DNA of 64,000 nt from Pseudomonadota bacterium (GCA_023386635.1 JAEWJH010000041.1:4655-68654), one strand, 5' to 3'. Shown: positions 15,196-24,086, numbered from the stretch's first letter. Notes: generated by a model not told the origin, from the letters alone. Made by a program: numbers and translations.

Positions 15196-16740
15196 ATGAC
15201 CCTGTTGGAGCGGACATTTCCCTGGCGCCAGCTGCTGGCCGTCACATTGATGGTCGGCACCGTCGCGCTCGTCAGTTATGTGCTGGTGGCGCAAACCGGA
15301 TTGAGCCGCGGCACGGTACTGTTCGTGGTCCCGGTGCTGGTCGCCGCGGCGCGTTGGGGCGTGCTGCCCGCCGTCGTCGCCGCCGCGCTCGGCACCGCAG
15401 CCTCCGCCTTCTTCTTCTATCCGCCGCTCTACACCTTCTGGGTCAGCGATCCGCAGGAGGTCATCAATCTCTGCCTCTTTCTGATCGTCGCCGTGGTCAC
15501 CGGCCATCTGGCGACCCAGTTGCGTACCCAGGCCGAACTCGCCCGGCAGCGCGAGATCGAGATGCGCGACCTTTATGCCTTTTCACGCCGTCTCGCCGCC
15601 GCCTTCGCCGTGTCCGACATTCACGCGGCGATCGAGGACCACCTCGCTAATGTGATGCAACACCGCGTGGTCCTGTTCCCGGCGGCGCGTGACGAGGTCG
15701 AGGGCAGCACCGCCCGGCGCCATCCCGATGCGGTGCCGCTGCCGGTGCGCCATGTGGTCGGCAATCTCAGCGCGGGCGGCGCACCGCCGGCCGAAGGCGT
15801 CAGCGTCGCTGACGACAGCGGCAATTTCTGGCTGGTGCGCGCGATCTCGCCGAAGACCGCGGCGTTCGGCATGATCGCCGTCGATCTAGGCAAGGCGTCG
15901 CAGCCCGAACTGGAAGAGCATCGCGCGCACATCAATCATGTGCTTGCCGATGCCGATGCGACGCTGGAGCGGCTCGGCGTCGGCAACGCGATCAACGAAG
16001 CACGGATGCGCTCGCAGACCGACCAGTTCCGCGAGGCGCTGATCGGCTCGGTGTCGCACGAATTGCGCACGCCGCTCGCCTCGATCCTCGGCGCCGCTAC
16101 GGTTCTGTCGGCCGCTCCCGCCGTGGCCGGCGACAGCAAATTGTCGGCGCTGGCAAACGACGTGCGCGACGAAGCGGAACGGCTCAACCACGACATTCAG
16201 AATCTGCTCGACGCGACGCGCATCAGCAGCAATGGCGTCAAGCCGCGCAATGAATGGACGGACCCCGCCGACATCATCAATTCCGCGGTGGAACGCTGCC
16301 GGCGCCGCATCGGCTCGCGGCAGCTGACCCTCGACGTGCCGAACGATCTGCCGCTCGTGTATGTCGATTCCGCGCTGGTGACACAGGCGCTGGTGCAGGT
16401 GTTCGATAACGCCGCCAAATATTCGCCGCCGCAATCGCAGATCGCATTATGGGTGCGCGCGCAGAAAGGCGAGTTGATCTTCGCCGTCAAGGACGAAGGC
16501 ATCGGCCTCACCGAGCAGGAAAAGCTCCGGTTGTGGGATCGCTTCTTCCGCGGCGAGCGCCACATCAACGTGACCAGCGGCTCGGGCCTCGGCCTGTGGA
16601 TCGCGCACGCCTTTGTCGCCGCCAATGGCGGACGGATTTTTGCTGAGAGCCCGGGCGTCGGCCGCGGCACGACCGTTTCAATCGAACTGCCTGTCACCCA
16701 GGCCGCAGTCACGCAATTCGAAGGTGATACCGATGAATAA
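15196..16740 (+). CDS. KdpD-like sensor histidine kinase without the N-terminal Kdp sensor domain
   Basis: A 514-residue membrane kinase. Four closely spaced helices (about residues 12-100) form a DUF4118 module as in KdpD; a GAF-like region follows (about 130-255), then HisKA with SVSHELRTPLASILG (phospho-acceptor His288) and HATPase_c with the N box QVFDNAAKY, DEGIGLT and GSGLGLWIAHAFVAANGG. It lacks the about 380-residue KdpD/Usp input domains. The regulator gene overlaps its last 8 bases, so they are a pair. An ATG at 15196 is chosen; a GTG at 15169 in frame would start inside the tandem repeats. Its signal is unknown. It lies about 9 kb from the kdp remnant but is not part of a kdp operon. 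Confidence 0.85.
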   Translation: MTLLERTFPWRQLLAVTLMVGTVALVSYVLVAQTGLSRGTVLFVVPVLVAAARWGVLPAVVAAALGTAASAFFFYPPLYTFWVSDPQEVINLCLFLIVAVVTGHLATQLRTQAELARQREIEMRDLYAFSRRLAAAFAVSDIHAAIEDHLANVMQHRVVLFPAARDEVEGSTARRHPDAVPLPVRHVVGNLSAGGAPPAEGVSVADDSGNFWLVRAISPKTAAFGMIAVDLGKASQPELEEHRAHINHVLADADATLERLGVGNAINEARMRSQTDQFREALIGSVSHELRTPLASILGAATVLSAAPAVAGDSKLSALANDVRDEAERLNHDIQNLLDATRISSNGVKPRNEWTDPADIINSAVERCRRRIGSRQLTLDVPNDLPLVYVDSALVTQALVQVFDNAAKYSPPQSQIALWVRAQKGELIFAVKDEGIGLTEQEKLRLWDRFFRGERHINVTSGSGLGLWIAHAFVAANGGRIFAESPGVGRGTTVSIELPVTQAAVTQFEGDTDE

Positions 16741-17503
16741 GACCGCCCCTGTCGTGCTGGTCATCGACGACGAAGTGCAGATCCGCCGCTTCCTGCGCAC
16801 CGGCTTCGAGCTCAACGGCTTCGTCGTGTACGAGGCCGGCACCGGCAACGAAGCGATCCGCATGCTGACCCAGCGGCCGGTGGATCTGGTGATCGTCGAT
16901 CTCGGCTTGCCCGACACCGACGGCGCCGAGGTGGTGGAAAGCATCCGCGCCTGGTCCACCGTGCCGGTGATCGTGCTGTCGGTTCGCTCCAGCGAAACCG
17001 AGAAGGTGCACCTGCTCGAACTCGGCGCCGACGATTATGTGGTCAAGCCGTTCGGCATGGCGGAGTTGCTGGCGCGCGTGCGCGTCGCGCTGCGCCGGCA
17101 GAGCCGCGCGCAGAGCGGCGAGCCGATCGTGCGGATCGGCCCCCTCAGCATCGACCTCGCCGCGCGTGCGGTGTCGCTCAATGACAAGCGCCTGATGCTG
17201 ACGCCCAAGGAATATCGGCTGCTGCAGGTGCTGGCGCAGCACGCCGGCAACGTGGTGACCCACCAGCATCTCCTCAAAGATGTGTGGGGCTCGATCCACG
17301 TCCACGACACGCATTATCTGCGCATCTTCGTGCGCAAGCTGCGCCAGAAGATCGAGGCCGATCCGAACAGCCCGAAGATCCTGGTGACGGAATTGGGCGT
17401 CGGCTACCGCCTCGCCCAGACCCTCGACGCCGAGATGCCGGCCTGGCCCGAGGCGGGCGCGCCGGGCGAGCCCTCGGACAAGGCTGAGGCCAAGACAGAG
17501 TAG
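16733..17503 (+). CDS. KdpE-like OmpR-family response regulator
   Basis: A 256-residue regulator: receiver domain (about residues 6-120) with acidic pocket DDE at 12-14, phospho-acceptor Asp56 in LVIVDLGLPD, and conserved Lys in VVKPFGMAELLARV; then an OmpR/PhoB winged helix (about 132-230) containing LTPKEYRLLQVLAQHAGNVV and DTHYLRIFVRKLRQKIEADP. A charged tail of about 25 residues follows. The start codon lies inside the kinase gene. Closest in style to KdpE, but with no kdpFABC genes intact in the window, its targets are unknown. It is the complete version of the domain found truncated in the kdpA-kdpE fusion at 5516-6271; the two differ in sequence, so one is not a recent copy of the other. 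Confidence 0.88.
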   Translation: MNKTAPVVLVIDDEVQIRRFLRTGFELNGFVVYEAGTGNEAIRMLTQRPVDLVIVDLGLPDTDGAEVVESIRAWSTVPVIVLSVRSSETEKVHLLELGADDYVVKPFGMAELLARVRVALRRQSRAQSGEPIVRIGPLSIDLAARAVSLNDKRLMLTPKEYRLLQVLAQHAGNVVTHQHLLKDVWGSIHVHDTHYLRIFVRKLRQKIEADPNSPKILVTELGVGYRLAQTLDAEMPAWPEAGAPGEPSDKAEAKTE

Positions 17504-17765
17504 CCGAGACCGAGGAGCGCCCCGTCCGGGACGACGGTTTCCGGGCCCCGAAAACCCGGCCCGAAGGCCCAGTCCGAAGGCCCGTTTTCTTGACTCATCG
17601 GCCTGATGCCCCCATAAGCATCCCGCGCGGCGGGCCTCACGGCCCGCTGATGCTGTTTGGGCTTGGCTGATCGATAGCTAACCCATTGAAAAACATAACT
17701 TTCGACTGAAAGAAGCCGGTCCGGGATGGTCCCGAGCGCCGGGGTTGAACACGAAAGAAAGAACG

Positions 17766-18164
17766 ATGTTCGCAGTCATCAAGACCGGCGGTAAGCAATA
17801 TCGCGTTGCCGCGGAAGACGTGATCCGGGTCGACCGGGTCGAGGGCGAGCCGGGTTCGGTCGTCCAGTTCGGCGAAGTCCTGGCCGTGGGCGGGGACAAG
17901 CCGCAGGTCGGCGTCCCGCTGGTGTCGGGCGCCACCGTCGCGGGCGAGCTCCTCGAGCACAGCCGCGGCGACAAGGTGATCGCTTTCAAGAAGCGGCGCC
18001 GCAAGAATTCCCGCCGCAAGCGGGGCTACCGGCACGAGTTTTCGGTGATCCGCATCACCGAGATCCTGACCGATGGCAAGAAGCCGTCGGACAAGGCGCC
18101 GCCCCGCCCGAAGCGGGAAAAGAAGGTCGCCGCAGCCCCGGCGAGCGCGGAAGCCAACAAGTAA
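17766..18164 (+). CDS. rplU: 50S ribosomal protein L21
   Basis: A 132-residue protein. Residues 1-100 are L21 (MFAVIKTGGKQYRVAAEDVI at the start, HSRGDKVIAFKKRRRKNSRR and GYRHEFSVIRITEI later), which binds 23S rRNA. The C-terminus has about 30 extra Lys/Ala/Pro-rich residues, as is common in alphaproteobacterial L21. The start is at MFAV, not the upstream in-frame ATG at 17745. It heads the rplU-rpmA pair. The 260 bases before it are GC-rich with several inverted stretches (17521-17596) that probably end the preceding two-component operon, but no clear terminator could be fixed. Confidence 0.96.
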   Translation: MFAVIKTGGKQYRVAAEDVIRVDRVEGEPGSVVQFGEVLAVGGDKPQVGVPLVSGATVAGELLEHSRGDKVIAFKKRRRKNSRRKRGYRHEFSVIRITEILTDGKKPSDKAPPRPKREKKVAAAPASAEANK

Positions 18165-18166
18165 GT

Positions 18167-18183
18167 GATTCCGTCACGGAATC
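18167..18183 (+). promoter_or_regulatory. Small hairpin between rplU and rpmA
   Basis: GATTCCG-TCA-CGGAATC forms a perfect 7-bp stem with a 3-base loop, 2 bases after the rplU stop and 33 before the rpmA start. No T tract follows. It might tune relative expression or RNA stability in this operon. Confidence 0.45.
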
Positions 18184-18216
18184 GGTGTAGATAGAGACAG
18201 AATTCGAGAGGCCATC

Positions 18217-18489
18217 ATGGCACACAAAAAAGCAGGCGGATCTTCGCGCAACGGCCGTGACTCGGCCGGCAAGCGCCTTGGCCTCAAGGCCTCCGGCGAC
18301 CAGCAGGTCATTGCCGGCAACATCATCGTGCGTCAGCGCGGTACCCAGTGGCATCCGGGCCGCAATGTCGGCATGGGCCGTGACCACACGCTGTTCGCTC
18401 TCACCAACGGAAAAGTCCAGTTCGCCACGAAAAGCAAAGGCCGCTGTTACGTGTCCGTCGTACCGACGATGGAAGCTGCGGCCGAATAG
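18217..18489 (+). CDS. rpmA: 50S ribosomal protein L27
   Basis: A 90-residue protein with the canonical L27 start MAHKKAGGSSRNGRDSAGKR, lacking the cleavable N-terminal extension found in Firmicutes, and IIVRQRGTQWHPGRNVGMGR in the core. L27 reaches the peptidyl-transferase centre. GAGAGG is about 8 bases before the ATG. Together with rplU and downstream obgE this is a conserved ribosome-assembly neighbourhood, here interrupted by an acetyltransferase and a DMT-transporter gene. Confidence 0.97.
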   Translation: MAHKKAGGSSRNGRDSAGKRLGLKASGDQQVIAGNIIVRQRGTQWHPGRNVGMGRDHTLFALTNGKVQFATKSKGRCYVSVVPTMEAAAE

Positions 18490-18553
18490 ACGGTGGATCA
18501 AATCGAGGTCCGCCGGTGTTTCGTCAAACCCGGTGGCCCTCAAAGGGCTCGAA

Positions 18554-18592
18554 GAGGGGGAGACGGGACACCGTCTCCCCCTCTCTCTTTTT
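18554..18592 (+). terminator. Rho-independent terminator of rplU-rpmA
   Basis: GAGGGGGAGACGG and its exact complement make a 13-bp stem with a GACA loop, followed by TCTCTTTTT. This is the best terminator in the window. It lies between rpmA and the acetyltransferase gene, whose ATG is only 19 bases beyond. Confidence 0.92.
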
Positions 18593-18610
18593 GCAACGGA
18601 GCCCTGTGCC

Positions 18611-19213
18611 ATGACCCTGCTCGAAAGACCGCTCTCGGAGAGCTACCGGGAAACCAGCCCTGTCGTCCTTGAGACCAAGCGGCTGACCCTGCGCGCGCCG
18701 CGCCTCAAGGACGCTAAAACGGTAGCCATGCTCGCGAATGATCGCCGCATCGCCGAGAACACCGCGCGCATTCCGCATCCTTACAAACTGTCGGACGCCG
18801 AAGGATTCCTGGCCCGCGCCAACACCGCCGGCGGCGAAACCGCATTTCTCATCACGCTGCGCGACAATAAAGTGATCGGCTCGTGCGGCCTGATGGCGCT
18901 CGACGGCCAGCCGCCCGAACTCGGCTACTGGCTCGGCGTCGATTACTGGGGCAAAGGCTACGCCACCGAAGCCATGCACGCGGTGATCGATCACGCCTTC
19001 ACCGATCTCGATTGCGACGCGCTGCAGGCCGGTGCGCGCGTGACCAATCCCGCGTCGCGCCGCGTGCTGGAGAAGTGCGGCTTCCAGTGGACCGGCGTCG
19101 GTCTCTATCGCATCCGCGCGCTCGCGAGTTCCGCGCCGATCGACCGGTTCCGGCTCGATCGCGGCATCTGGCATTCGCTGAAGACCTGGGGCCGCGCACG
19201 CAAGCAAAGCTGA
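18611..19213 (+). CDS. GNAT acetyltransferase (RimJ/RimL-like)
   Basis: A 200-residue GNAT protein of the Acetyltransf_3 type. ETKRLTLRAPRLKDAKTVAM opens the fold, GYWLGVDYWGKGYATEAMHA is the acetyl-CoA-binding beta4-alpha3 segment (Q/RxxGxG/A equivalent), and VTNPASRRVLEKCGFQWTG is the typical end of the domain. Such enzymes acetylate N-terminal residues of ribosomal proteins or small molecules; proximity to L21/L27 is suggestive only. The start follows a strong terminator, so it must either use read-through or its own promoter within or before the hairpin. Confidence 0.85.
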   Translation: MTLLERPLSESYRETSPVVLETKRLTLRAPRLKDAKTVAMLANDRRIAENTARIPHPYKLSDAEGFLARANTAGGETAFLITLRDNKVIGSCGLMALDGQPPELGYWLGVDYWGKGYATEAMHAVIDHAFTDLDCDALQAGARVTNPASRRVLEKCGFQWTGVGLYRIRALASSAPIDRFRLDRGIWHSLKTWGRARKQS

Positions 19214-19782
19214 TCGGGTCGCGCGACACGATTGACAAGGATGCGGGCGGCATGCGCGAGCGTGCCGCCTGTTATTTTAGCCGTCGCTCGCACGCGGGTT
19301 TTTTGCGCGGCAAATTTGCGGCGCTTTGCGCCAGAGTTTCATCGCGAATTTTTGCGCGCTGCCGCAAGCAGGATATGTTGACTCGCTCACGCATCGGGCG
19401 CAGAATTTTCATGTCACGTGAGACGGCACCGCTGAACGTCATGTGCGTTCGAAGAACCCCTGAGTGCGGCGTGTGCGTTTCACCAGCGAGGCTCTAACGC
19501 GGAGGAGTGCATGCCACCGGCGCAGCAAGGCCGCGACGATCGCTCCGGCACCGTTCGGACCAGAGCGTAGCGGCCAAACCCCACGAACAACGCGCCGCGA
19601 GCGGGTCCAGTTGAATCTGGATGATGGGCCGCATCAGTCAGGCAAGGCCCAACCTCACCCGCTCCCTGCAGCGTTTCCTTTTGTCGATCGTGTCGTGAAT
19701 CTGTTGACGCCGACTCTATTCAACGCGGCGAGCACGATTCAACGCGGCACGCGTCCGTTTGCTCAGAACAAAATCAATCGCA
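19214..19782. other. Intergenic region of about 570 bp
   Basis: No supported gene. A terminator-like hairpin for the acetyltransferase gene lies at 19246-19278. The stretch 19290-19400 is unusually rich in short T and A runs (GGGTTTTTTG, CAAATTTGC, GAATTTTTGC). A short direct repeat (ATTCAACGCGGC) occurs twice between 19718 and 19751. Frames such as 19464-19835 show no recognisable protein signal. Confidence 0.55.
19246..19278 (+). terminator. Probable terminator after the acetyltransferase gene
   Basis: GGCGGCA and TGCCGCC (7 bp) enclose a 10-base loop and are followed by TGTTATTTT, 33 bases after the gene's stop codon. Confidence 0.6.
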
Positions 19783-20679
19783 TCAATCCGCCGGAGATGG
19801 AAACGGCGGATATGCCAGCCTGCGCTCGCGCATGAAAATATAAATGCCGGCGGCGATGATCACCGCGCACCCGACCAGCATCGCTGTCTGCGGCACATCG
19901 CCGAAGAGCCAGTAGCCGAGCAGGATCGCCCAGATGATCGTCGTGTACTGATACGGCACCACCACCGAAGGCGGCGCGACGATCAGCGAACGGTTGATGC
20001 ACATATGCGCGCCCATGGCGACGATGCCGAGCAGCAGCAGCAAACCGAGATCGGTGACGTTCATCGGCGTCCAGGTGAGCGGCGCCGCCACCGCGCCGAA
20101 CGCGAGCGCGCCGAGCATCTGCCATGAGACCAGCACCACGTCGCTGGTGCCACGCACCAGCCGCGTGCAGATCATCAGCAGGGAGAACGAGAAGCTGCCG
20201 ACAAGCGCCACCAGCGCCGGTACGCTCAGGCTCTCACCCGACGGCTGCAGCGCGATGATCACGCCGCCGAAGCCGACGATCACCGCCGACCAGCGCCGCC
20301 AGCCGACCGGCTCGCGCAGCAGGGTCGCCGCCATGGCGGTGACGTAGATCGGTCCGGCGAGGTAGTAGGTCATCACGTCGGCGAGCGGCAGCGACGTCAG
20401 CGCCCAGTAGAACAGCGCGACCTCACCGGTCGCGAACATTGCGCGCAGAAGCTGAATGCCCGGCCGCGGCGCCCGGATAAAGGCGCCGAGACCCTCGCGA
20501 AGCGCGAACGGCGCCAGCACGGCCAGCGCCGCCAGGCTGCGGATCAGCAGCACCTGGCCGACCGAATAGGTCGCCACCAGCCATTTGCCGAGCGCATCGT
20601 TGAGCGCGAACAGGAAAATCCCCACCAGCATCAGGCCAATGCCGGCGGCGGTGGAGGAGACAGGCTGTTGTGAAGTCAT
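19783..20679 (-). CDS. EamA/DMT-family transporter
   Basis: A 298-residue inner-membrane protein with ten helices arranged as two EamA repeats (about 15-145 and 155-290); family wording includes LFALNDALGKWLVATYSVGQ, LPLADVMTYYLAGPIYVTA and VVPYQYTTIIWAILLGYWLF. Drug/metabolite transporters of this group export amino acids or other small metabolites; the substrate cannot be assigned. The ATG at 20679 is preferred; the frame could begin at 20712, but that would leave only 8 bases to the divergent obgE start. Confidence 0.87.
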   Translation of the reverse strand: MTSQQPVSSTAAGIGLMLVGIFLFALNDALGKWLVATYSVGQVLLIRSLAALAVLAPFALREGLGAFIRAPRPGIQLLRAMFATGEVALFYWALTSLPLADVMTYYLAGPIYVTAMAATLLREPVGWRRWSAVIVGFGGVIIALQPSGESLSVPALVALVGSFSFSLLMICTRLVRGTSDVVLVSWQMLGALAFGAVAAPLTWTPMNVTDLGLLLLLGIVAMGAHMCINRSLIVAPPSVVVPYQYTTIIWAILLGYWLFGDVPQTAMLVGCAVIIAAGIYIFMRERRLAYPPFPSPAD

Positions 20680-20720
20680 CGCGTTGACGGGTATATACGC
20701 CGCAAAGGTCACCCAACAAC

Positions 20721-21731
20721 ATGAAGTTCCTCGACGAAGCCAAGGTCTATATCCAGTCCGGAGCCGGCGGAAACGGCTGCGTGTCGTTCCGCCGCGAGAA
20801 GTTCATCGAATTCGGCGGTCCGAACGGTGGCAATGGCGGCCGCGGCGGCGACGTGGTGATCGAGGCGGTGGACGGCCTCAACACCCTGATCGACTACCGC
20901 TATCAGCAGCACTTCAAGGCGCAGCGCGGCGGCAACGGCATGGGCAAGGACCGCCACGGCGCCAACGGCTCGGACATCGTGCTCAAGGTCCCGGTCGGCA
21001 CGCAGGTCTACGAGGAAGACGGCGAGACGCTGCTCGCCGATCTCGATCATCTGCACGACACGGTGACCGTCGCCGAGGGCGGCAATGGCGGCTTCGGCAA
21101 CGCGCATTTCAAGAGTTCGACCAACCGCGCGCCGCGCAACGCCAATCCCGGTCAGCCGGGCCAGGAGCGCACCATCCGCCTGCGGCTGAAGCTGATCGCC
21201 GACGCCGGCGTGATCGGCCTGCCGAACGCGGGCAAGTCCACCTTCCTTGCCACGGTGACGGCGGCGAAACCGAAGATCGCCGATTATCCGTTCACGACGC
21301 TGCATCCGCAGCTCGGCGTGGTGCGCAGCGACGATCGCGAATTCGTCATCGCCGATCTGCCGGGGCTGATCGAGGGGGCGCATGAAGGTGTCGGTCTCGG
21401 CGACCGCTTCCTTGGCCACACCGAACGCTGCCGCGTGCTGCTGCATCTCGTCGACGGCACGTCGGAGGATCCGGGCAAGGCCTACAAGACCGTGCGCAAG
21501 GAACTGGAAGCCTACGGCCACGGCCTCATGGAGAAGCCCGAAATCGTCGTGCTGACCAAGGCCGACGCGCTGACGCCGGACGAGATCAAGACGCGCAGCG
21601 CCAAGCTCAAACGCGCGGCGAAGAAGACGCCGCTGGTCATGTCGTCAGCCGCGCGCCAGGGCGTCGACACGGTGCTGCGCGCGCTGATGAAAATGATTGT
21701 CGGGGCGGATGCGGACGAAGAGAAGGTGTGA
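20721..21731 (+). CDS. obgE: GTPase ObgE/CgtA
   Basis: A 336-residue Obg GTPase. Residues 1-158 form the glycine-rich Obg fold (SGAGGNGCVSFRREKFIEFG, GGPNGGNGGRGGDVV); the G domain has the P-loop GLPNAGKST at 166-174, switch II DLPGLIEGA at 212-220 and TKAD near 275. It acts in late 50S subunit assembly and stress control. The C-terminal extension is short. It lies downstream of rplU-rpmA as in most bacteria. Start at ATG 20721, directly matching the family N-terminus MKFLDEAKVY. Confidence 0.96.
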   Translation: MKFLDEAKVYIQSGAGGNGCVSFRREKFIEFGGPNGGNGGRGGDVVIEAVDGLNTLIDYRYQQHFKAQRGGNGMGKDRHGANGSDIVLKVPVGTQVYEEDGETLLADLDHLHDTVTVAEGGNGGFGNAHFKSSTNRAPRNANPGQPGQERTIRLRLKLIADAGVIGLPNAGKSTFLATVTAAKPKIADYPFTTLHPQLGVVRSDDREFVIADLPGLIEGAHEGVGLGDRFLGHTERCRVLLHLVDGTSEDPGKAYKTVRKELEAYGHGLMEKPEIVVLTKADALTPDEIKTRSAKLKRAAKKTPLVMSSAARQGVDTVLRALMKMIVGADADEEKV

Positions 21732-21873
21732 GGGCGCTTCGGCGGCGCAGCCTCACTTCGCTTATCCTGAGAAGGAGACGGAGCCGGCGTCTTGAACGAC
21801 GCCGCAGCTCACGTCGTATGCCTCGCGCTCCAGACGCGATGCGGACGCATCGCGCCCATGAGGCAGGGAGCGA

Positions 21874-22893
21874 TTACCCCGCCGTCTTCGCGCCGGTGCG
21901 GATGAAGTAGTTGGCGTTGCGGCCGAGCACCAGCTTGCGCAGCATCGCGCGCATGGATTCGCTCCGGCGCAGCGGATCGAGCACCGCCTTGACGACGCGG
22001 AACAGCGCAAGCTTCACGGCATCGGCCGCCGGGTTGCGGCCCGGCGCCGCCTGCGGCAGGCCCATGCGGCGCAGCAGGCCGTTGACGACGAAGATGTCGT
22101 TCTTGCGCATTACCGCCTTGGTCTTCCAGGTGATCGCCATCGAGATCGAATACTGCGAGCCGGTGCGCACCCAGTGCGGCCACAGATACGGCACGAACAG
22201 GCCCTCGCCCGGCTGCAGCGAATAGCACTTGGAACGCGCTTCGAATTCCGGCGTGTAGGTCACGTTGCGGTGCTTGGAGATCGCCTGCTCGATCGCGTCA
22301 TCGGCCACCACCGCGCCGTCGCGGTTGTCGCAGACGGTGAAATATTTCTCGCCGTGCATATGCACGAAGAAGTTGTCCTCGCCATCCACATGGAACGGCG
22401 TGGTCGAGTTCGGTGACGACACGAACAGGAAGCCGCGGATGTCTTCGAACCCGGCCTCTTCCAGGCTTGCATGGCCGTTGGCGCGCGCCACCGACAGGAG
22501 CGTTTCCTCTAGCACCGCGCGGTAGCCCGGCAGCATCTCGATGCGCTTGCACACCATCCAGGCGCCGGCGGTTTCGATCCGCCGCACCACCTCTTCCGGT
22601 TCGAGATCGACCACCGGCGTCGAGTCCGGGTCCTGGCCGATCGCCACCTTGCCGGAATTGTATTCGATCTGGTCGCGCGGCAACTGCCGTACCAGATCGA
22701 CGACGTGTGCCAGCGAGAACAGCGGATCGCCGGCGAGGCGATGGCGGATCGCGAACGGCTGCAACGGGAACGATGCCGTGAAAGCCTGACGGTCGGTCGG
22801 CTCGATCAGCGCGTCGGTGGCGGTGACGGTGGCGCGCATCGGCGCGGGGGCGCGCATGTCTGCATTCGCTGTGGCGTTCATGCTTCCATTCAT
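21874..22893 (-). CDS. Cupin-like (JmjC/Cupin_8) protein
   Basis: A 339-residue protein with a cupin/JmjC-type double-stranded beta helix at about 145-275. TTPFHVDGEDNFFVHMHGEK gives the HxD metal pair, and the stretch GEGLFVPYLWPHWV supplies the distal His, so Fe(II)/2-oxoglutarate dioxygenase activity is plausible. An N-terminal region of about 130 residues and a C-terminal helical region of about 60 residues flank the core. It starts 4 bases inside the end of the acetyltransferase-like gene (ATGA overlap), so the two are translationally coupled and probably act on the same molecule. The substrate is unknown. Confidence 0.8.
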   Translation of the reverse strand: MNGSMNATANADMRAPAPMRATVTATDALIEPTDRQAFTASFPLQPFAIRHRLAGDPLFSLAHVVDLVRQLPRDQIEYNSGKVAIGQDPDSTPVVDLEPEEVVRRIETAGAWMVCKRIEMLPGYRAVLEETLLSVARANGHASLEEAGFEDIRGFLFVSSPNSTTPFHVDGEDNFFVHMHGEKYFTVCDNRDGAVVADDAIEQAISKHRNVTYTPEFEARSKCYSLQPGEGLFVPYLWPHWVRTGSQYSISMAITWKTKAVMRKNDIFVVNGLLRRMGLPQAAPGRNPAADAVKLALFRVVKAVLDPLRRSESMRAMLRKLVLGRNANYFIRTGAKTAG

Positions 22894-24086
22894 GGACGAA
22901 CTCCTCTCACGGAACGGACGAAGTGGACAAAACGGCGAGCCTGCTCGCGCGCGCCGTCGCGGGCGGCGATCACGGCGGCGAGCGGCCGCAGCGTGATCGC
23001 GCCGCCGCGTGCCGGCAGCAGCAAATCAGCGATGGCGAGACGATCGCGCCAGATGTGATCGATCATCGGATGGTTCGACACGGCGATGGAATCGACGCTG
23101 CCGACGGCCGGATCGGCGCAGAGTGCGCGCGTGAGATCGAGCGTGAGCTGCACGCCCGGCGACGTCTTGGCCAGCGTTTCGTCGTAGGCGATCTTGAAGA
23201 AGTAGGCGCGATCGAGATGGTGCAGCACGACGCCGGTGGCGACGATCCGGTCGCCCGCGGACAACGTCATCATCCGCGCCTGACCATCGCGCACCAGCGC
23301 CGGCACCGCTTCGCGCACGAACGCCGCGTCACCCGATTTCGCGCCGAGCGCGGTGCCGCGCGCGCCTTTCCAGCCGGCGGCCTCCAGGGCCAGAAACGCT
23401 TCGAGCGCGGCCTGCACGTCATCGGCCGCGGTAACGACGCGGAAGGCGACCTCGCCATTGTCGGCGAGCCGGTTGCGCTGTCGCCGCAGTTCCTTGAGTT
23501 TCTTGGCGCCGAGCGATTCAAGCGCCGCATCGCCGTCCTGCCGCGCGTCGAGCATCGCGCGCTGATGTTGATGTGACAGCATCGCCGGTACGCGCGCGGC
23601 GCGTTGCAGCGCCTGCGCGGCCGCGCCTTCGGTTGCGATCGACGGCAGCAGCAAGCCGCAGGCGCCGACCGCCGACGCCGCATCGATGAGCGCCGACGCT
23701 GCTTGATCGGCGGCGTCGCGATCGAGCAGCGGCACCGTCAGCGGCGCATAGGCCTGCCAGGCCACCAGCGCCGGGACCGGTAATGTCAACGCGCGCATCG
23801 CGGAGGTGACCGGCAGCAAGCCGATCAGCCGCGCGCGCGCCGGGCTCTCCCAGGCGAGCAGCGCCCGCGCGCCGCTCTTGCCTTCGGCATGACGCGCCAC
23901 CGCGCGCGCCCACGCCGGATGATAGAAGCCGTTGGGTTCGATGGCGCGCGCCGCCAGCGCGGACCACGCTGCCTCCGGCACATCGAGCAGATCGACGAGT
24001 TCGCCGGCCCCACGCTGCGCGCTTGCGCGCGCGGCGATGCCCGACCCGCCCCATCGCCTGCCGTCCATACTGTCGGTGACCGCCAT
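22890..24086 (-). CDS. BioF2/CelD-like GNAT-fold acetyltransferase
   Basis: A 398-residue protein of the Acetyltransf_6 (BioF2-like) group. The region 185-330 shows the family features: GAKKLKELRRQRNRLADNGE, FLALEAAGWKGARGTAL, and the acetyl-CoA site near DRIVATGVVLHHLDRAYFFK followed by PGVQLTLDLTRAL. Related proteins act in exopolysaccharide or peptidoglycan modification, but no polysaccharide genes are near. It is first in a two-gene leftward operon with the cupin-like gene. The start ATG at 24086 lacks a strong ribosome-binding site; ATG at 24065 is an alternative. Confidence 0.75.
   Translation of the reverse strand: MAVTDSMDGRRWGGSGIAARASAQRGAGELVDLLDVPEAAWSALAARAIEPNGFYHPAWARAVARHAEGKSGARALLAWESPARARLIGLLPVTSAMRALTLPVPALVAWQAYAPLTVPLLDRDAADQAASALIDAASAVGACGLLLPSIATEGAAAQALQRAARVPAMLSHQHQRAMLDARQDGDAALESLGAKKLKELRRQRNRLADNGEVAFRVVTAADDVQAALEAFLALEAAGWKGARGTALGAKSGDAAFVREAVPALVRDGQARMMTLSAGDRIVATGVVLHHLDRAYFFKIAYDETLAKTSPGVQLTLDLTRALCADPAVGSVDSIAVSNHPMIDHIWRDRLAIADLLLPARGGAITLRPLAAVIAARDGAREQARRFVHFVRSVRGVRP

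Noticed and set aside
19464..19835. Open frame on the plus strand before the DMT-transporter gene
   Set aside because: Basic, compositionally biased translation, no ribosome-binding site, and it overlaps the end of the transporter gene on the other strand.
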